A stretch of 17,520 nt of DNA, taken from assembly GCA_023252335.1 (NCBI GenBank), contig JAJPEA010000021.1, positions 1 through 17,520 of the forward strand, read 5' to 3'. The stretch is from Nitrosotalea sp. Lineage in GTDB: Archaea > Thermoproteota > Nitrososphaeria > Nitrososphaerales > Nitrosopumilaceae. A program made the translations under genes and the position numbers. The notes below the pieces were generated by a model. The model saw only the letters and a list, made by a program, of their open reading frames with translations. It made no database searches and was not told the origin of the DNA. Positions 1 to 7,529 of this stretch are shown here, one piece after another; positions within the stretch are counted from its first letter, which is position 1, and each line of letters begins with the position of its first letter.

Positions 1-455
1 GCAACAATTGACGGAGTGCCAAATCCTTGCTGGTATGTTTCGCGTACCTTAGAGCCAGGACCCTTTGGTGCAATCATGATTACATCAACATCCTTTGGAG
101 CTTGTATCCAACCCCAGTGGATTGCTGCTGCATGAGAAAATGAAAGTGCTTTTCCTGCCTTGAGATGCGGCCCAATCAATTCCTTGTAGACTTTGGCCTG
201 GACCATGTCAGGAATCAAAATGTGAATAACATCAGCAGCCTCACATGCTTGAGGAACAGACATTACCTTGTGTCCGTCCTGCTGGGCTTTTTTCCAGCTT
301 GCACCAGACTCTTGTAAACCTACTATAACGTTAAGACCTGAATCTTTGAGATTATTTGCCTGGGCATTCCCTTGTATTCCATAGCCAATTACTGCAATTG
401 TTTGATTTTTGATTAGATCTAAATTGACATCTGCATCTTTCCAACTTTTAGCCAT
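1..455 (-). CDS. ilvC: Ketol-acid reductoisomerase, N-terminal part (runs off the window)
   Basis: Converts acetolactate or acetohydroxybutyrate to the dihydroxy acids of valine, isoleucine and leucine synthesis, using NAD(P)H and Mg2+, in the cytoplasm. I translated the minus strand from ATG at 455: 151 codons lie in the window and the C-terminal knotted domain is outside it. Seen: a Rossmann fold with GYGIQG at residues 24-29, the family block APKGPG near 129-134, and a conserved His108 in the loop that is usually HGFNIHFG but here reads SHAAAIHWG. The cofactor loop after the second strand reads VGLQESGASW, without the Arg/Lys usually seen in NADPH enzymes. A TATA-like box (474-485) lies about 25 bases before the start, so the message is probably leaderless. 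Family call is very secure; cofactor preference is not. Confidence 0.95.
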   Translation of the reverse strand, partial: MAKSWKDADVNLDLIKNQTIAVIGYGIQGNAQANNLKDSGLNVIVGLQESGASWKKAQQDGHKVMSVPQACEAADVIHILIPDMVQAKVYKELIGPHLKAGKALSFSHAAAIHWGWIQAPKDVDVIMIAPKGPGSKVRETYQQGFGTPSIV

Positions 456-473
456 ACTTGACACTAAAATCAA

Positions 474-485
474 GGAAATAAAAAC
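474..485 (-). promoter_or_regulatory. TATA box of ilvC
   Basis: On the minus strand this reads GTTTTTATTTCC. Its centre is about 25 bases upstream of the ilvC ATG at 455, which would put the transcription start on or next to the start codon. Confidence 0.5.
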
Positions 486-536
486 TTACGACTAGGCCAG
501 AAATTGTGCCTAGATGGAACCAATACCAAGTGCAGA

Positions 537-656
537 TCAGAGTGTGATCTCTTTTCCGCAGACTACACACTTGACAATTGTTTTCTCGGAAGATATCCTG
601 TCAAACTTTTTTGAACCGCACCCTGGACATATGGGACAAGCTCTGATCTTTTCCAC
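537..656 (-). CDS. Small zinc-ribbon protein, 39 residues
   Basis: A short gene read by hand on the minus strand from GTG at 656 to TGA at 537-539. The protein has five cysteines: C7, C10, C13, C30 and C33. The pairs C10-x2-C13 (ending CPGCG) and C30-x2-C33 (ending CVVCG) are two zinc knuckles about 16 residues apart, the classic zinc-ribbon arrangement; C7 makes an extra CPIC. The rest is rich in Lys and Ser. A TATA-like box (678-689) lies about 28 bases before this GTG, which decides the start over an in-frame GTG at 671. Such single-ribbon proteins bind nucleic acid or serve as small subunits; the partner is unknown here. It sits between ilvC and the divergent TPR gene. The plus-strand ORF over the same bases lacks any family pattern. 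Confidence 0.7.
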   Translation of the reverse strand: MEKIRACPICPGCGSKKFDRISSEKTIVKCVVCGKEITL

Positions 657-677
657 GATATACCATATCACAATACC

Positions 678-689
678 AAGATATTACTT
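678..689 (-). promoter_or_regulatory. TATA box of the zinc-ribbon gene
   Basis: Minus strand reads AAGTAATATCTT, centred about 28 bases upstream of GTG 656. It lies back to back with the TPR gene promoter (714-722), leaving about 90 bases between the two starts. Confidence 0.4.
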
Positions 690-712
690 GTGTCATACAA
701 CAAGAAAATAGA

Positions 713-723
713 GTTTATCTAAA
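713..723 (+). promoter_or_regulatory. TATA box of the TPR gene
   Basis: Reads GTTTATCTAAA, centred about 27-28 bases before the TTG start at 745, supporting a leaderless transcript and the unusual TTG start. Confidence 0.45.
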
Positions 724-744
724 AGATTTTTCAAGTGTTTCTAG

Positions 745-1272
745 TTGAGTGGATTTGTCAATTTTTCATCTGATGACGAGGATGCAAACCTAGAATATCT
801 ATACAATATTGGATTGTCACATGCCAAGCGAGGCAATCCCCGCGATGCAATATTTTATTTTGACAAGGTCTTGGATGTAGAGCCAAACCATTTTGATGCA
901 CTTGCAAACAAGGGAAACGCACTAGGAAAACTTGGAAAGTATGACCAGGCAATCATATGTTATGATACCATCCTAAAAGACAAACCTGATCATGCAGTAT
1001 GTCTTCTCAACAAAGGCTTGGCACTGCACTATCTTGGAAGATATGACCAAGCAATCACGTGCTATGACAAAATTTTGTCTAGTACTCCAGATAACCCAAA
1101 CGTACTATATCACAAGGCTTGTACCAAATCACTTCAAAACGATATTGACCAGTCATTGATGTTATTAGAGAAAGCAATACTGCTTGATTCAGAATATGCA
1201 GTCAAGGCTTCTATGGACAAGGATTTTGCAAACCTTGGCAACAACCCAAGATTCAAGTCCCTGACATTATAA
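745..1272 (+). CDS. TPR-repeat protein, 175 residues
   Basis: A soluble protein made almost wholly of tetratricopeptide repeats, about residues 17-48, 49-82, 83-116 and 117-150. The second and third are near copies (GKYDQAIICYD and GRYDQAITCYD), with the expected G8/A20/P32 pattern. The C-terminus NNPRFKSL is a common cap of archaeal and bacterial TPR proteins. There is no signal peptide or membrane segment, so it probably acts in the cytoplasm as a protein-binding scaffold; the partner cannot be told from sequence. The start is TTG, chosen because the reading frame has no better start before the first repeat and a TATA box lies at the leaderless distance. It is divergent from the zinc-ribbon gene and 39 bases ahead of the dehydrogenase, which may be in the same transcript. 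Confidence 0.85.
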   Translation: MSGFVNFSSDDEDANLEYLYNIGLSHAKRGNPRDAIFYFDKVLDVEPNHFDALANKGNALGKLGKYDQAIICYDTILKDKPDHAVCLLNKGLALHYLGRYDQAITCYDKILSSTPDNPNVLYHKACTKSLQNDIDQSLMLLEKAILLDSEYAVKASMDKDFANLGNNPRFKSLTL

Positions 1273-1311
1273 CATCAATAGAAAAAAATACTGTGAGAAA
1301 AATCATAAGGT

Positions 1312-2175
1312 ATGAATGTTGGAGTTATAGGCACAGGCCTTCTTGGGAGTGCAATTGCAAGGCGTATTGCAACATCAGAGCACAAGGTACACGCATACAA
1401 TAGAACAAGGTCAAAGTCAGAACTTTTAAAAAAATCAGGTATCCAAGTGGAAGACTCGCCAATGGAATTGGCAAAAAAATGCGATATCGTCATAACCATA
1501 GTAAAAGATGCCAAGGCAATTGAGGAGATATCTTTTGGCAAAAACGGAATTGTCAAGGGAAAACACAATGGTCTTGTTGTTGCAGACATGAGCACAATCA
1601 GTCCAATATCATCAAGAAAGATTGCCAAAAAGTTTGCAGACCATGGAATTTCAATGATCGATACTCCAGTAATGGGAGGTCCAAGTTTTGCAGAAAAGGG
1701 TCAGATGGTACTAATGGTTGGCGGCAAAAAAGAGACGTATCAAAAATGCAAACCAGTCTTGGATCTTGTCGGAGAGAAAACATTTCACTTGGGAGAAAAT
1801 GGTGCAGGTCACGCAATGAAGCTTGCAATGAATTCACAGATAGCAATTCTTGCCCTATCAATATCAGAAGGAATCATACTTGCAAAAAAATCAGGTCTTG
1901 ACCCGTTGACATTTCTTGAGGTCTTGAATTCCACATATTTCAAGACAGGAATGAGTGCAAACAAGGGACCCAAGATGGCAAGAGGGGAATTTGAGCCAAG
2001 TTTCTTTCTTAAGATGATGCAAAAGGATCTTGACGAGATAGACTATACAGCAAAAGAGTTTGATGCAAACATGCCCATGTCAAGGCTTGCAAATCAAATA
2101 TACAAAAAAGCAATCAGACAAGGACTTGGCGATATTGACTATACCGGAGTTTTAGCATACCTGGAAAAATCATAG
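1312..2175 (+). CDS. NAD(P)-dependent beta-hydroxyacid dehydrogenase (3-hydroxyisobutyrate dehydrogenase / GLYR family)
   Basis: 287 residues, full length for the family. The N-terminal Rossmann domain shows GTGLLG (7-12) and NRT (30-32), whose Arg31 after the second strand usually marks NADPH use. The substrate block DTPVMGG is at 117-123 and the catalytic Lys170 lies in GHAMKLAMN with Asn174. Members reduce small semialdehydes or glyoxylate, or oxidise 3-hydroxyisobutyrate or hydroxypropionate. The NADP-type loop suggests a reductase of the glyoxylate/succinic semialdehyde kind. Succinic and malonic semialdehyde reduction are steps of the 3-hydroxypropionate/4-hydroxybutyrate carbon-fixation cycle of this group, so a role or backup role there is possible but unproven; other enzymes are known to serve those steps. 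The stop codon abuts the stop of the convergent MFS gene with no spacer. Confidence 0.85.
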   Translation: MNVGVIGTGLLGSAIARRIATSEHKVHAYNRTRSKSELLKKSGIQVEDSPMELAKKCDIVITIVKDAKAIEEISFGKNGIVKGKHNGLVVADMSTISPISSRKIAKKFADHGISMIDTPVMGGPSFAEKGQMVLMVGGKKETYQKCKPVLDLVGEKTFHLGENGAGHAMKLAMNSQIAILALSISEGIILAKKSGLDPLTFLEVLNSTYFKTGMSANKGPKMARGEFEPSFFLKMMQKDLDEIDYTAKEFDANMPMSRLANQIYKKAIRQGLGDIDYTGVLAYLEKS

Positions 2176-3402
2176 TCAAAGCTCTTCTGGCGGTTTTATC
2201 TTTCTAAAGCTGAAAAAAATTCCAATGTCATACAAAATCTTCAAGACTCCTCCAACTACAAACGGTGCAGAAAGTGAAAGTGTTGATATGATGATACCAG
2301 TTAGTGACGGACTGACTGCTTGGGATATGTTCCTTGAGGTATTTGTAAAGACTGCAGCATGTACTCGCTCATTTTCTCCCACCACCCCCATCAGGTATGA
2401 CTGCCTGGTTGGGACATCCATTTGGGACAGGCTCATCCTTGCAAAATATACAGATACCGCAATAGAAAACGAGGGGGAGAATGCAAGTAGTATCATTAAA
2501 ACATTTGACGGAATGTGCGTAAAGACCATGGTATTTACCAACCCAATTTTTCTTGCAATCTTTGTAGAGGCCATGTAAGATATGGCAGTGAGCACTCCAG
2601 CAATTGCAAAGACATACGACAACGAAGACAGGTCTGCACCAAATCTTGTGTAAAACCAAAATGATACAATGCTTTGTATCACAAAACCTCCTCCAAAAGA
2701 GTCGACTGCAAAAAGTGCAGACATTTTTGCAATGATATCTTTAGATTTTGGCGAGAGATGTTTTAAAGAAAGACTAGATTTTGGTGCACTGTCTTTTGGT
2801 TCAATGTTTTTAGAAAGCATCAGATAGATTGCAAGAACTGCCACTGCACAAGCTGCATAGATCAAAAACAACAACTTGATTGCCCCAATTTTATCAAATC
2901 CATAATTTTGCAATATAGAAGGAAGACCTGCCAACAGCACACCCCCAGACATGGCAAAAGTTCCAACTGCATTATAGATTGCAAATATCGAGTTTCTTTT
3001 CTTGTTATCACGTACAGTTTGTGGCAATAGTGCCTGCTCTAGTGACAAAAACGCCCCCACCTCAGATCCTGTAACGTTTATTGTTCCAATCAGAGCCGCA
3101 ATGACAAGGGCAACATAATTGTCTGTTACAAAAAATATTACAGCCGAGATTATCATCAATCCAGCATAGATTATCAGAGTCTTTCTTCTTCCAATTTTAT
3201 CAGCATATGCACTAGAAAATAGATTGAAAAATACACTGTTTACAAGCGTGGCAGTAAGAACAAGACCAATTAGGATATCACTGAATCCTATCAGATTCAA
3301 ATAGATTGCAAGAATTACACTAAGAAATCCATATGAAAAAGTCCTGACAATTCTTGCCCCAAGCAAGAGTTTGCCGTCTTGTGATATCCACTGCAGACTC
3401 AT
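2176..3402 (-). CDS. Major facilitator superfamily transporter
   Basis: 408 residues, highly hydrophobic, with about 12 predicted membrane helices in two halves separated by a charged cytoplasmic loop near residues 195-225 (KNIEPKDSAPKSS onward). The MFS motif A, DKIGRRK, is at 68-74 between the second and third helices. An invariant-looking stretch with VDSFGGG follows the central loop, and DVPTRQSY near residue 330 is typical of a family of uncharacterised archaeal and bacterial MFS permeases. Substrate is unknown. Its ATG overlaps the metG stop in ATGA (3399-3402), so translation is probably coupled and it belongs to the ahcY-metG operon; a link to methionine or adenosine/homocysteine traffic is only a guess from that position. 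Confidence 0.85.
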   Translation of the reverse strand: MSLQWISQDGKLLLGARIVRTFSYGFLSVILAIYLNLIGFSDILIGLVLTATLVNSVFFNLFSSAYADKIGRRKTLIIYAGLMIISAVIFFVTDNYVALVIAALIGTINVTGSEVGAFLSLEQALLPQTVRDNKKRNSIFAIYNAVGTFAMSGGVLLAGLPSILQNYGFDKIGAIKLLFLIYAACAVAVLAIYLMLSKNIEPKDSAPKSSLSLKHLSPKSKDIIAKMSALFAVDSFGGGFVIQSIVSFWFYTRFGADLSSLSYVFAIAGVLTAISYMASTKIARKIGLVNTMVFTHIPSNVLMILLAFSPSFSIAVSVYFARMSLSQMDVPTRQSYLMGVVGENERVHAAVFTNTSRNISQAVSPSLTGIIISTLSLSAPFVVGGVLKILYDIGIFFSFRKIKPPEEL

Positions 3403-5045
3403 TTGCCAAGTTTTGCCTTGTTTAACTCGATGTCTGCAGCCTCGATTTTTTTAAACAGAGGTGAGGCTGTGCCAATCTTGTGACCCGGTTTTATTGCAAC
3501 TTCAGACATGGAACTCCACGGTTGCCCTGATACTGGACCTGCCATACCAACTTGCTCCCATATTTTTTGTGCAGATTCTGGCAAGAATGGATAAAGCGAT
3601 ATTGCCAAGCTACGCACGGCATTGACTGAAATAAATATACAATTGTTCGAGCCGGCACCTGCTTTCCAAGGCTCTTTTTTCTGGAAATACTGGTTAAAGT
3701 GTGCAGAAAACTCAATGATTTTTTTCAGTGCCTTGTCAAGACTGTTGTCTTTCATTAAAACAGCAAGCTCGCTTGAAAAATTATTTATTTTTTCTTGGGC
3801 TTCCTTGTCGGTTTGATCAAACTCTGTAGTATCTGGCACAACTCCTGCCATGCTTTTTTGTGTAAATCCTAGTGCACGATTTACAAAGTTTCCAATGTTG
3901 CCAATTAATTCAGAATTTATCCGTGATGCAAACTCTTCCCAGTCAAAATTAAGATCATCTTGACTGTAAGGAGTTATCAATGCAAGATAAAATCTAAGAT
4001 AATCTGCAGGATAAATTCCAAGAAAGTCTTTTAGTCCAATGTACCAATTTCTACTCTTTGATATCTTCTTTGACTGGAGCATGAGATGCCCTCTAGTTGG
4101 GATATAATCAGGCAGCTTGAACTCGTTTCCAATTCCAATTCTCATTGCAGGCAAGAACAGATAGTGATGATATACAATGTCTTTTCCAATGAAATGGTAA
4201 ATATCTGCATCATTCCAGAAATTTTTGCCATCAATGCCTTTATCATTTAAGAATTTTAATGCAGTAGAAATGTATGCCAAGTGATTGTCAAACCAACCAT
4301 AGAATACCTTCCCCTTGGCATCATCAAGCGGAATTGGAACACCCCAGTTCATGTCTCGTGTAACATCCCAGTCAACAAGGCCTTCTTTTATCCAGTTTTG
4401 CACATATTTTTTGACGTCTCGTTGAAGGTACGAGTCAGCTTCTAACCACTGGTTTAGTTCATTTGCAAAGTTTGTTAGCTTGAAAAAATAGTGTCTTGTT
4501 TTTTCTTTGGTAGGTGGATTTTTGCATATAGAGCATTTTGGGTTTTCAATTTCTTCAGGCACCCTTCCACACTTTTCACACAAGTCAGAATATTGCTCTT
4601 CGGCCTTGCAGTAGGGACACCTTCCAAGTACGTATCTATCAGGCAGGAATTTTTTGTCTATGGTACAATAAAACTGGATGATCTCTTTTTCGTAAATGTG
4701 TCCATTTGCTTGTAATTTCTTGAACACTTGCTGCACAAAGGATACATTTTCTGGCGAGCTAGTCCTGTAAAAAAAATCAAACCCAATGCCAAATGATGTA
4801 AAGTCTTCATGGTCTCGCTTGTTCCAGACCTTGACATATTCTTCCGGAGTCTTGTTCTCTTTTTCAGATTGGATAAGAATCGGAGTACCAAAATCATCAG
4901 ACGCACAGAAATAATATGCCTCAGTTCCATTTACTTTGAGAAATCTTGTGGTAATATCAGCAGGAAGATAGGTAGATGCAACATGACCTAGATGTATCTC
5001 ACCATTTGCGTATGGTAGTGCACTAGTAATGATTGCCTTTTTCAT
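3399..5045 (-). CDS. metG: Methionyl-tRNA synthetase
   Basis: Charges tRNA-Met with methionine at the cost of ATP. 548 residues, class I fold. Seen: the HIGH signature as HLGH (18-21), the connective-peptide zinc knuckle C143-x2-C146 and C156-x2-C159, a half second knuckle C171-x2-C174 followed by an HYFF block as in archaeal enzymes, and the KMSKS loop as KISKS (327-331). The anticodon-binding helical domain follows, about 370-540. There is no C-terminal dimerisation/tRNA-binding (EMAP-like) domain in this chain; in many archaea that is a separate protein. It follows ahcY by 30 bases and overlaps the MFS gene by 4. A weak TATA-like stretch (CTTAAATC, near 5068-5075) could give it a second promoter. 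Confidence 0.96.
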   Translation of the reverse strand: MKKAIITSALPYANGEIHLGHVASTYLPADITTRFLKVNGTEAYYFCASDDFGTPILIQSEKENKTPEEYVKVWNKRDHEDFTSFGIGFDFFYRTSSPENVSFVQQVFKKLQANGHIYEKEIIQFYCTIDKKFLPDRYVLGRCPYCKAEEQYSDLCEKCGRVPEEIENPKCSICKNPPTKEKTRHYFFKLTNFANELNQWLEADSYLQRDVKKYVQNWIKEGLVDWDVTRDMNWGVPIPLDDAKGKVFYGWFDNHLAYISTALKFLNDKGIDGKNFWNDADIYHFIGKDIVYHHYLFLPAMRIGIGNEFKLPDYIPTRGHLMLQSKKISKSRNWYIGLKDFLGIYPADYLRFYLALITPYSQDDLNFDWEEFASRINSELIGNIGNFVNRALGFTQKSMAGVVPDTTEFDQTDKEAQEKINNFSSELAVLMKDNSLDKALKKIIEFSAHFNQYFQKKEPWKAGAGSNNCIFISVNAVRSLAISLYPFLPESAQKIWEQVGMAGPVSGQPWSSMSEVAIKPGHKIGTASPLFKKIEAADIELNKAKLGK

Positions 5046-5075
5046 TATCAGGGTAAAGTTTGTGTCTGATTTAAG

Positions 5076-6317
5076 CTATGCCCAGCTCTGACCGTATTTT
5101 ATCTGGGCTGGAGTTGGCTTGTCCATGTTGACATTCATTGCTTTTAGTGCATCAATTGCAATCTGGATATCAATCTCTTGTGGAACGGTAATCACATTCT
5201 TTCCAATCTTTTTGTGATTCTTTGCAATGTAAATCATTGACAATAATTGGTTTGAAAATGATTGGGCCATAACTTCTGGAGGATGCCCTTCTGCTGCAAC
5301 CAAGTTTGCAATTCTTCCCTTTCCAATGAGATACATTTTTTTGCCATTTTTCAAGACACATTCGTCAAGATTTGGTCTTACCTCTCTTACAGATTTTGAT
5401 TCAGTTAACAAGAATTTAGCATCAACTTCAACATCAAAGTGACCTACGTTGCCCATTATTGCACCGCTCTTCATTGTCAAGATGTGCTCTTTTCTAATGA
5501 CTCCAGTCTGGCCTGTTGCAGTGATAAATATTTCACCAGTTTTTGCGGCTTCAGCCATTGGAGCAACTTCAAAACCATCCATGTGAGCCTCTAATGCTCT
5601 CACAGGATCAACTTCAGTAACACAAACTTTGGCACCCATTCCACGGCATCTTGATGCAACACCTCTTCCCACCCAACCATATCCTGCAACAACAACACGT
5701 TTTCCTGCAATCAACAAGTTCATGGAACGCAGATAACCATCAATTGTACTCTGACCTGTTCCATATCTATTGTCAAACATGTGTTTGGTATATGCATCAT
5801 TTACTGCAATTACCGGATATTTCAATTTCTTTTCTTTTGCAAGTGCCTTTAGTCGTATGACACCTGTTGTGGTCTCTTCAGTTCCACCCAGGACATTCAT
5901 TGAAGCAAATTTTTTGTTTCCATGTATCTTGCTGTGGCTGTCAGAACCATCATCTGTCAAAATCTGAGGCTTGTGGCTGAGCATTTGTTCAATGCACCAA
6001 TCATATTCTTCCGTAGTCTGGCCTGTCCAAGCATAGATATGAATTCCATTTTCAGCCAAAAATGCTGCAATGTCGTCTTGTGTTGAAAGAGGATTTGCAG
6101 CACATGCACTTACGTCAGCACCAAGTTCTTTTGCAGCCATGATCAAGACAGATGTCTCTTTTGTGATATGCAAGCATATTCCTATGCGCAAGCCCTTGAG
6201 TGGCTGTGATTTTTTTAATCGAGATACAGTATTAGTTAGAATCTGCATGTGATCGCGCGCCCATTCATATGACATTTTTCCCTTTTCTGAGAGGCTTTGA
6301 TCCTTTACTTGGCTCAT
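5076..6317 (-). CDS. ahcY: S-adenosylhomocysteine hydrolase
   Basis: Splits S-adenosylhomocysteine to adenosine and homocysteine with bound NAD+, removing the inhibitor left by methyltransferases. 413 residues, the short archaeal/thermophile length. Seen: TDDG (121-124), GGTEETTTG (144-152), the catalytic block NDAYTKHMFDN (173-183) with Lys178, Asp182 and Asn183, and the NAD-binding AGYGWVGRG (211-219). The C-terminus ends KYGQSWA, giving the family's terminal Lys/Tyr motif in varied form. A close relative, S-inosylhomocysteine hydrolase in methanogens, cannot be excluded from motifs alone. It is the first gene of the ahcY-metG-MFS cluster, and a TATA box (6339-6347) 27 bases before ATG 6317 supports this start. 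Confidence 0.95.
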   Translation of the reverse strand: MSQVKDQSLSEKGKMSYEWARDHMQILTNTVSRLKKSQPLKGLRIGICLHITKETSVLIMAAKELGADVSACAANPLSTQDDIAAFLAENGIHIYAWTGQTTEEYDWCIEQMLSHKPQILTDDGSDSHSKIHGNKKFASMNVLGGTEETTTGVIRLKALAKEKKLKYPVIAVNDAYTKHMFDNRYGTGQSTIDGYLRSMNLLIAGKRVVVAGYGWVGRGVASRCRGMGAKVCVTEVDPVRALEAHMDGFEVAPMAEAAKTGEIFITATGQTGVIRKEHILTMKSGAIMGNVGHFDVEVDAKFLLTESKSVREVRPNLDECVLKNGKKMYLIGKGRIANLVAAEGHPPEVMAQSFSNQLLSMIYIAKNHKKIGKNVITVPQEIDIQIAIDALKAMNVNMDKPTPAQIKYGQSWA

Positions 6318-6337
6318 GGTAAATCACAATTTTACGG

Positions 6338-6348
6338 GGTATAAAACA
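6338..6348 (-). promoter_or_regulatory. TATA box of ahcY operon
   Basis: Minus strand reads TGTTTTATACC; centre about 27 bases before the ahcY ATG. It lies about 20 bases from the Rieske gene TATA box on the other strand, so two divergent preinitiation complexes would be assembled close together in an 80-base intergenic region. Confidence 0.55.
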
Positions 6349-6364
6349 GTATCAGAAATGGCAA

Positions 6365-6374
6365 TCTAAATATT
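6365..6374 (+). promoter_or_regulatory. TATA box of the Rieske ferredoxin gene
   Basis: Reads TCTAAATATT, centred about 28 bases before ATG 6398 but only about 7 before ATG 6377. A TATA box cannot start a message 7 bases away, so this site decides for the downstream start. Confidence 0.5.
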
Positions 6375-6397
6375 GGATGGATTTTGTTTTACAAAAC

Positions 6398-6700
6398 ATG
6401 GCGTGGAAAAAAGTAGCAGAAAAAGATGCAATTGCCCCGGGCAAGGGAAGAGAGTTTAGTGTAGATGGCAAGAGAATTGCAATATTCAATCAAGACGGTT
6501 TTCATGCACTAGATTCAGTATGTGTCCACCAAGATGGCTCGCTAGCTCCAGGCAAACTTGACGGCGATATAGTAGAGTGCCCACTTCACTTTTGGCACTA
6601 TAACATCAAGACCGGCGAACTATTAGACTATATCAAAGGTGTCAAACTGCAAACATACAAAGTTGAAGTAAAAAAAGACGGAATTTACCTAGACGTTTGA
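6398..6700 (+). CDS. Rieske [2Fe-2S] ferredoxin-like protein
   Basis: A small soluble electron carrier, 100 residues from ATG 6398. The cluster ligands are C-x-H (CVH, residues 42-44) and C-x2-H (CPLH, 61-64), two Cys and two His, 17 residues apart, as in the ferredoxin subunits of Rieske-type oxygenases and nitrite reductase small subunits. The cluster-cap motif is HxDGSLAPG-like rather than the usual Pro/Arg-rich HRGGPL. There is no signal peptide or membrane anchor. The longer reading from ATG 6377 adds seven residues that match nothing; family members begin close to MAWKKV, and the TATA box fits 6398. The neighbouring genes do not name a partner oxygenase or reductase. Confidence 0.88.
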   Translation: MAWKKVAEKDAIAPGKGREFSVDGKRIAIFNQDGFHALDSVCVHQDGSLAPGKLDGDIVECPLHFWHYNIKTGELLDYIKGVKLQTYKVEVKKDGIYLDV

Positions 6701-6701
6701 T

Positions 6702-6711
6702 AAGTTTAATT
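6702..6711 (+). promoter_or_regulatory. Possible TATA box of nadE
   Basis: AAGTTTAATT directly after the Rieske stop codon is centred about 28 bases before the TTG start of nadE. A second AT-rich element, TTCTTATAGA at 6711-6720, is about 20 bases away and a poorer fit. Confidence 0.35.
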
Positions 6712-6734
6712 TCTTATAGACATTTTAAAAAACA

Positions 6735-7529
6735 TTGAATCATAAAATAATCGAAGATCTAGTCAAGAAAGATTATGGTTCAATCCAAAATAACATTGGT
6801 AATTTTTTAAAAACTGAGCTAGAAAAAAGAAAGTCAAACGGTCTAGTCTTTGGCCTAAGCGGTGGAATAGATTCTGCAGTAATTGCAGCAATATGTGCTA
6901 AATTTGTCAAAGAAAAAACACTTGCGCTAATCATGCCAAACTCAAAGATTACGCCAAACAGCGAGACAGAAGACGCAATAAAAATAGTTGACACTTATTC
7001 ACTAGAATACAAGCTAATCGACATTGGATTTATCCACAAAGAGTACGCCAAGTACTTGGAATCAAATCCCTTGTCATTTGCAAATCTTGGGGCAAGAATA
7101 CGGGCAAACATGTTATACTATTATGCAAATGCACGAAATTCTCTTGTTCTAGGCTCTTCTGACAGGAGTGAGTTTCTAATTGGGTATTTTACAAAATTCG
7201 GAGACGGCGCATCAGACTTGATGCCAATCGTATCACTATACAAAACCCAGATACGTGAGCTTGCAAAGAGTCTGGGATTGTCGCAGAGCATAATCTCAAA
7301 ACCAAGTGGCCCACACTTGTGGGAAGGTCACATCGCTGAGACAGAGATTGGACTAAACTATGAAGAAATTGATTCCATATTGCATTGTATCATTGACAAG
7401 GGCCTTGCAGTTGACGAGACAGCCAAGATTACAGAGATACCCATATCTGATGTAGACAAGATCTACAGAATGCACAAGAAAAGCGAACATAAAAGAACCA
7501 TGGCGACTCCATGCACATTGCAAGGATGA
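6735..7529 (+). CDS. nadE: Ammonia-dependent NAD+ synthetase
   Basis: Last step of NAD synthesis: deamido-NAD + ATP + ammonia to NAD+. 264 residues, so it is the short form with no glutaminase domain and must use free ammonia. Seen: the PP-loop SGGIDS (42-47), the segment GSSDRSE (140-146) that corresponds to the usual GTSN(K/R)(S/T)E, FGDGASDLMPI (155-165), and KPSGPHLW (189-196) before YEEID. The motif that is commonly GQ-x-DE in the family reads GHIAETE here, so two usually conserved residues differ. The start is TTG; a TATA box at 6702-6711 fits it. Its TGA overlaps the cysS ATG in ATGA, so the two genes are translated together. Confidence 0.93.
   Translation: MNHKIIEDLVKKDYGSIQNNIGNFLKTELEKRKSNGLVFGLSGGIDSAVIAAICAKFVKEKTLALIMPNSKITPNSETEDAIKIVDTYSLEYKLIDIGFIHKEYAKYLESNPLSFANLGARIRANMLYYYANARNSLVLGSSDRSEFLIGYFTKFGDGASDLMPIVSLYKTQIRELAKSLGLSQSIISKPSGPHLWEGHIAETEIGLNYEEIDSILHCIIDKGLAVDETAKITEIPISDVDKIYRMHKKSEHKRTMATPCTLQG

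Noticed and set aside
514..711. Plus-strand ORF of 65 codons
   Set aside because: It has no recognisable pattern and covers the minus-strand zinc-ribbon gene, which has Cys knuckles and a promoter.
6377..6397. Upstream Rieske start at ATG 6377
   Set aside because: It lies only a few bases from the TATA box, and the seven added residues match nothing.
7511..7525. Upstream cysS start at ATG 7511
   Set aside because: ATG 7526 gives the usual ATGA overlap with nadE and the family N-terminus.
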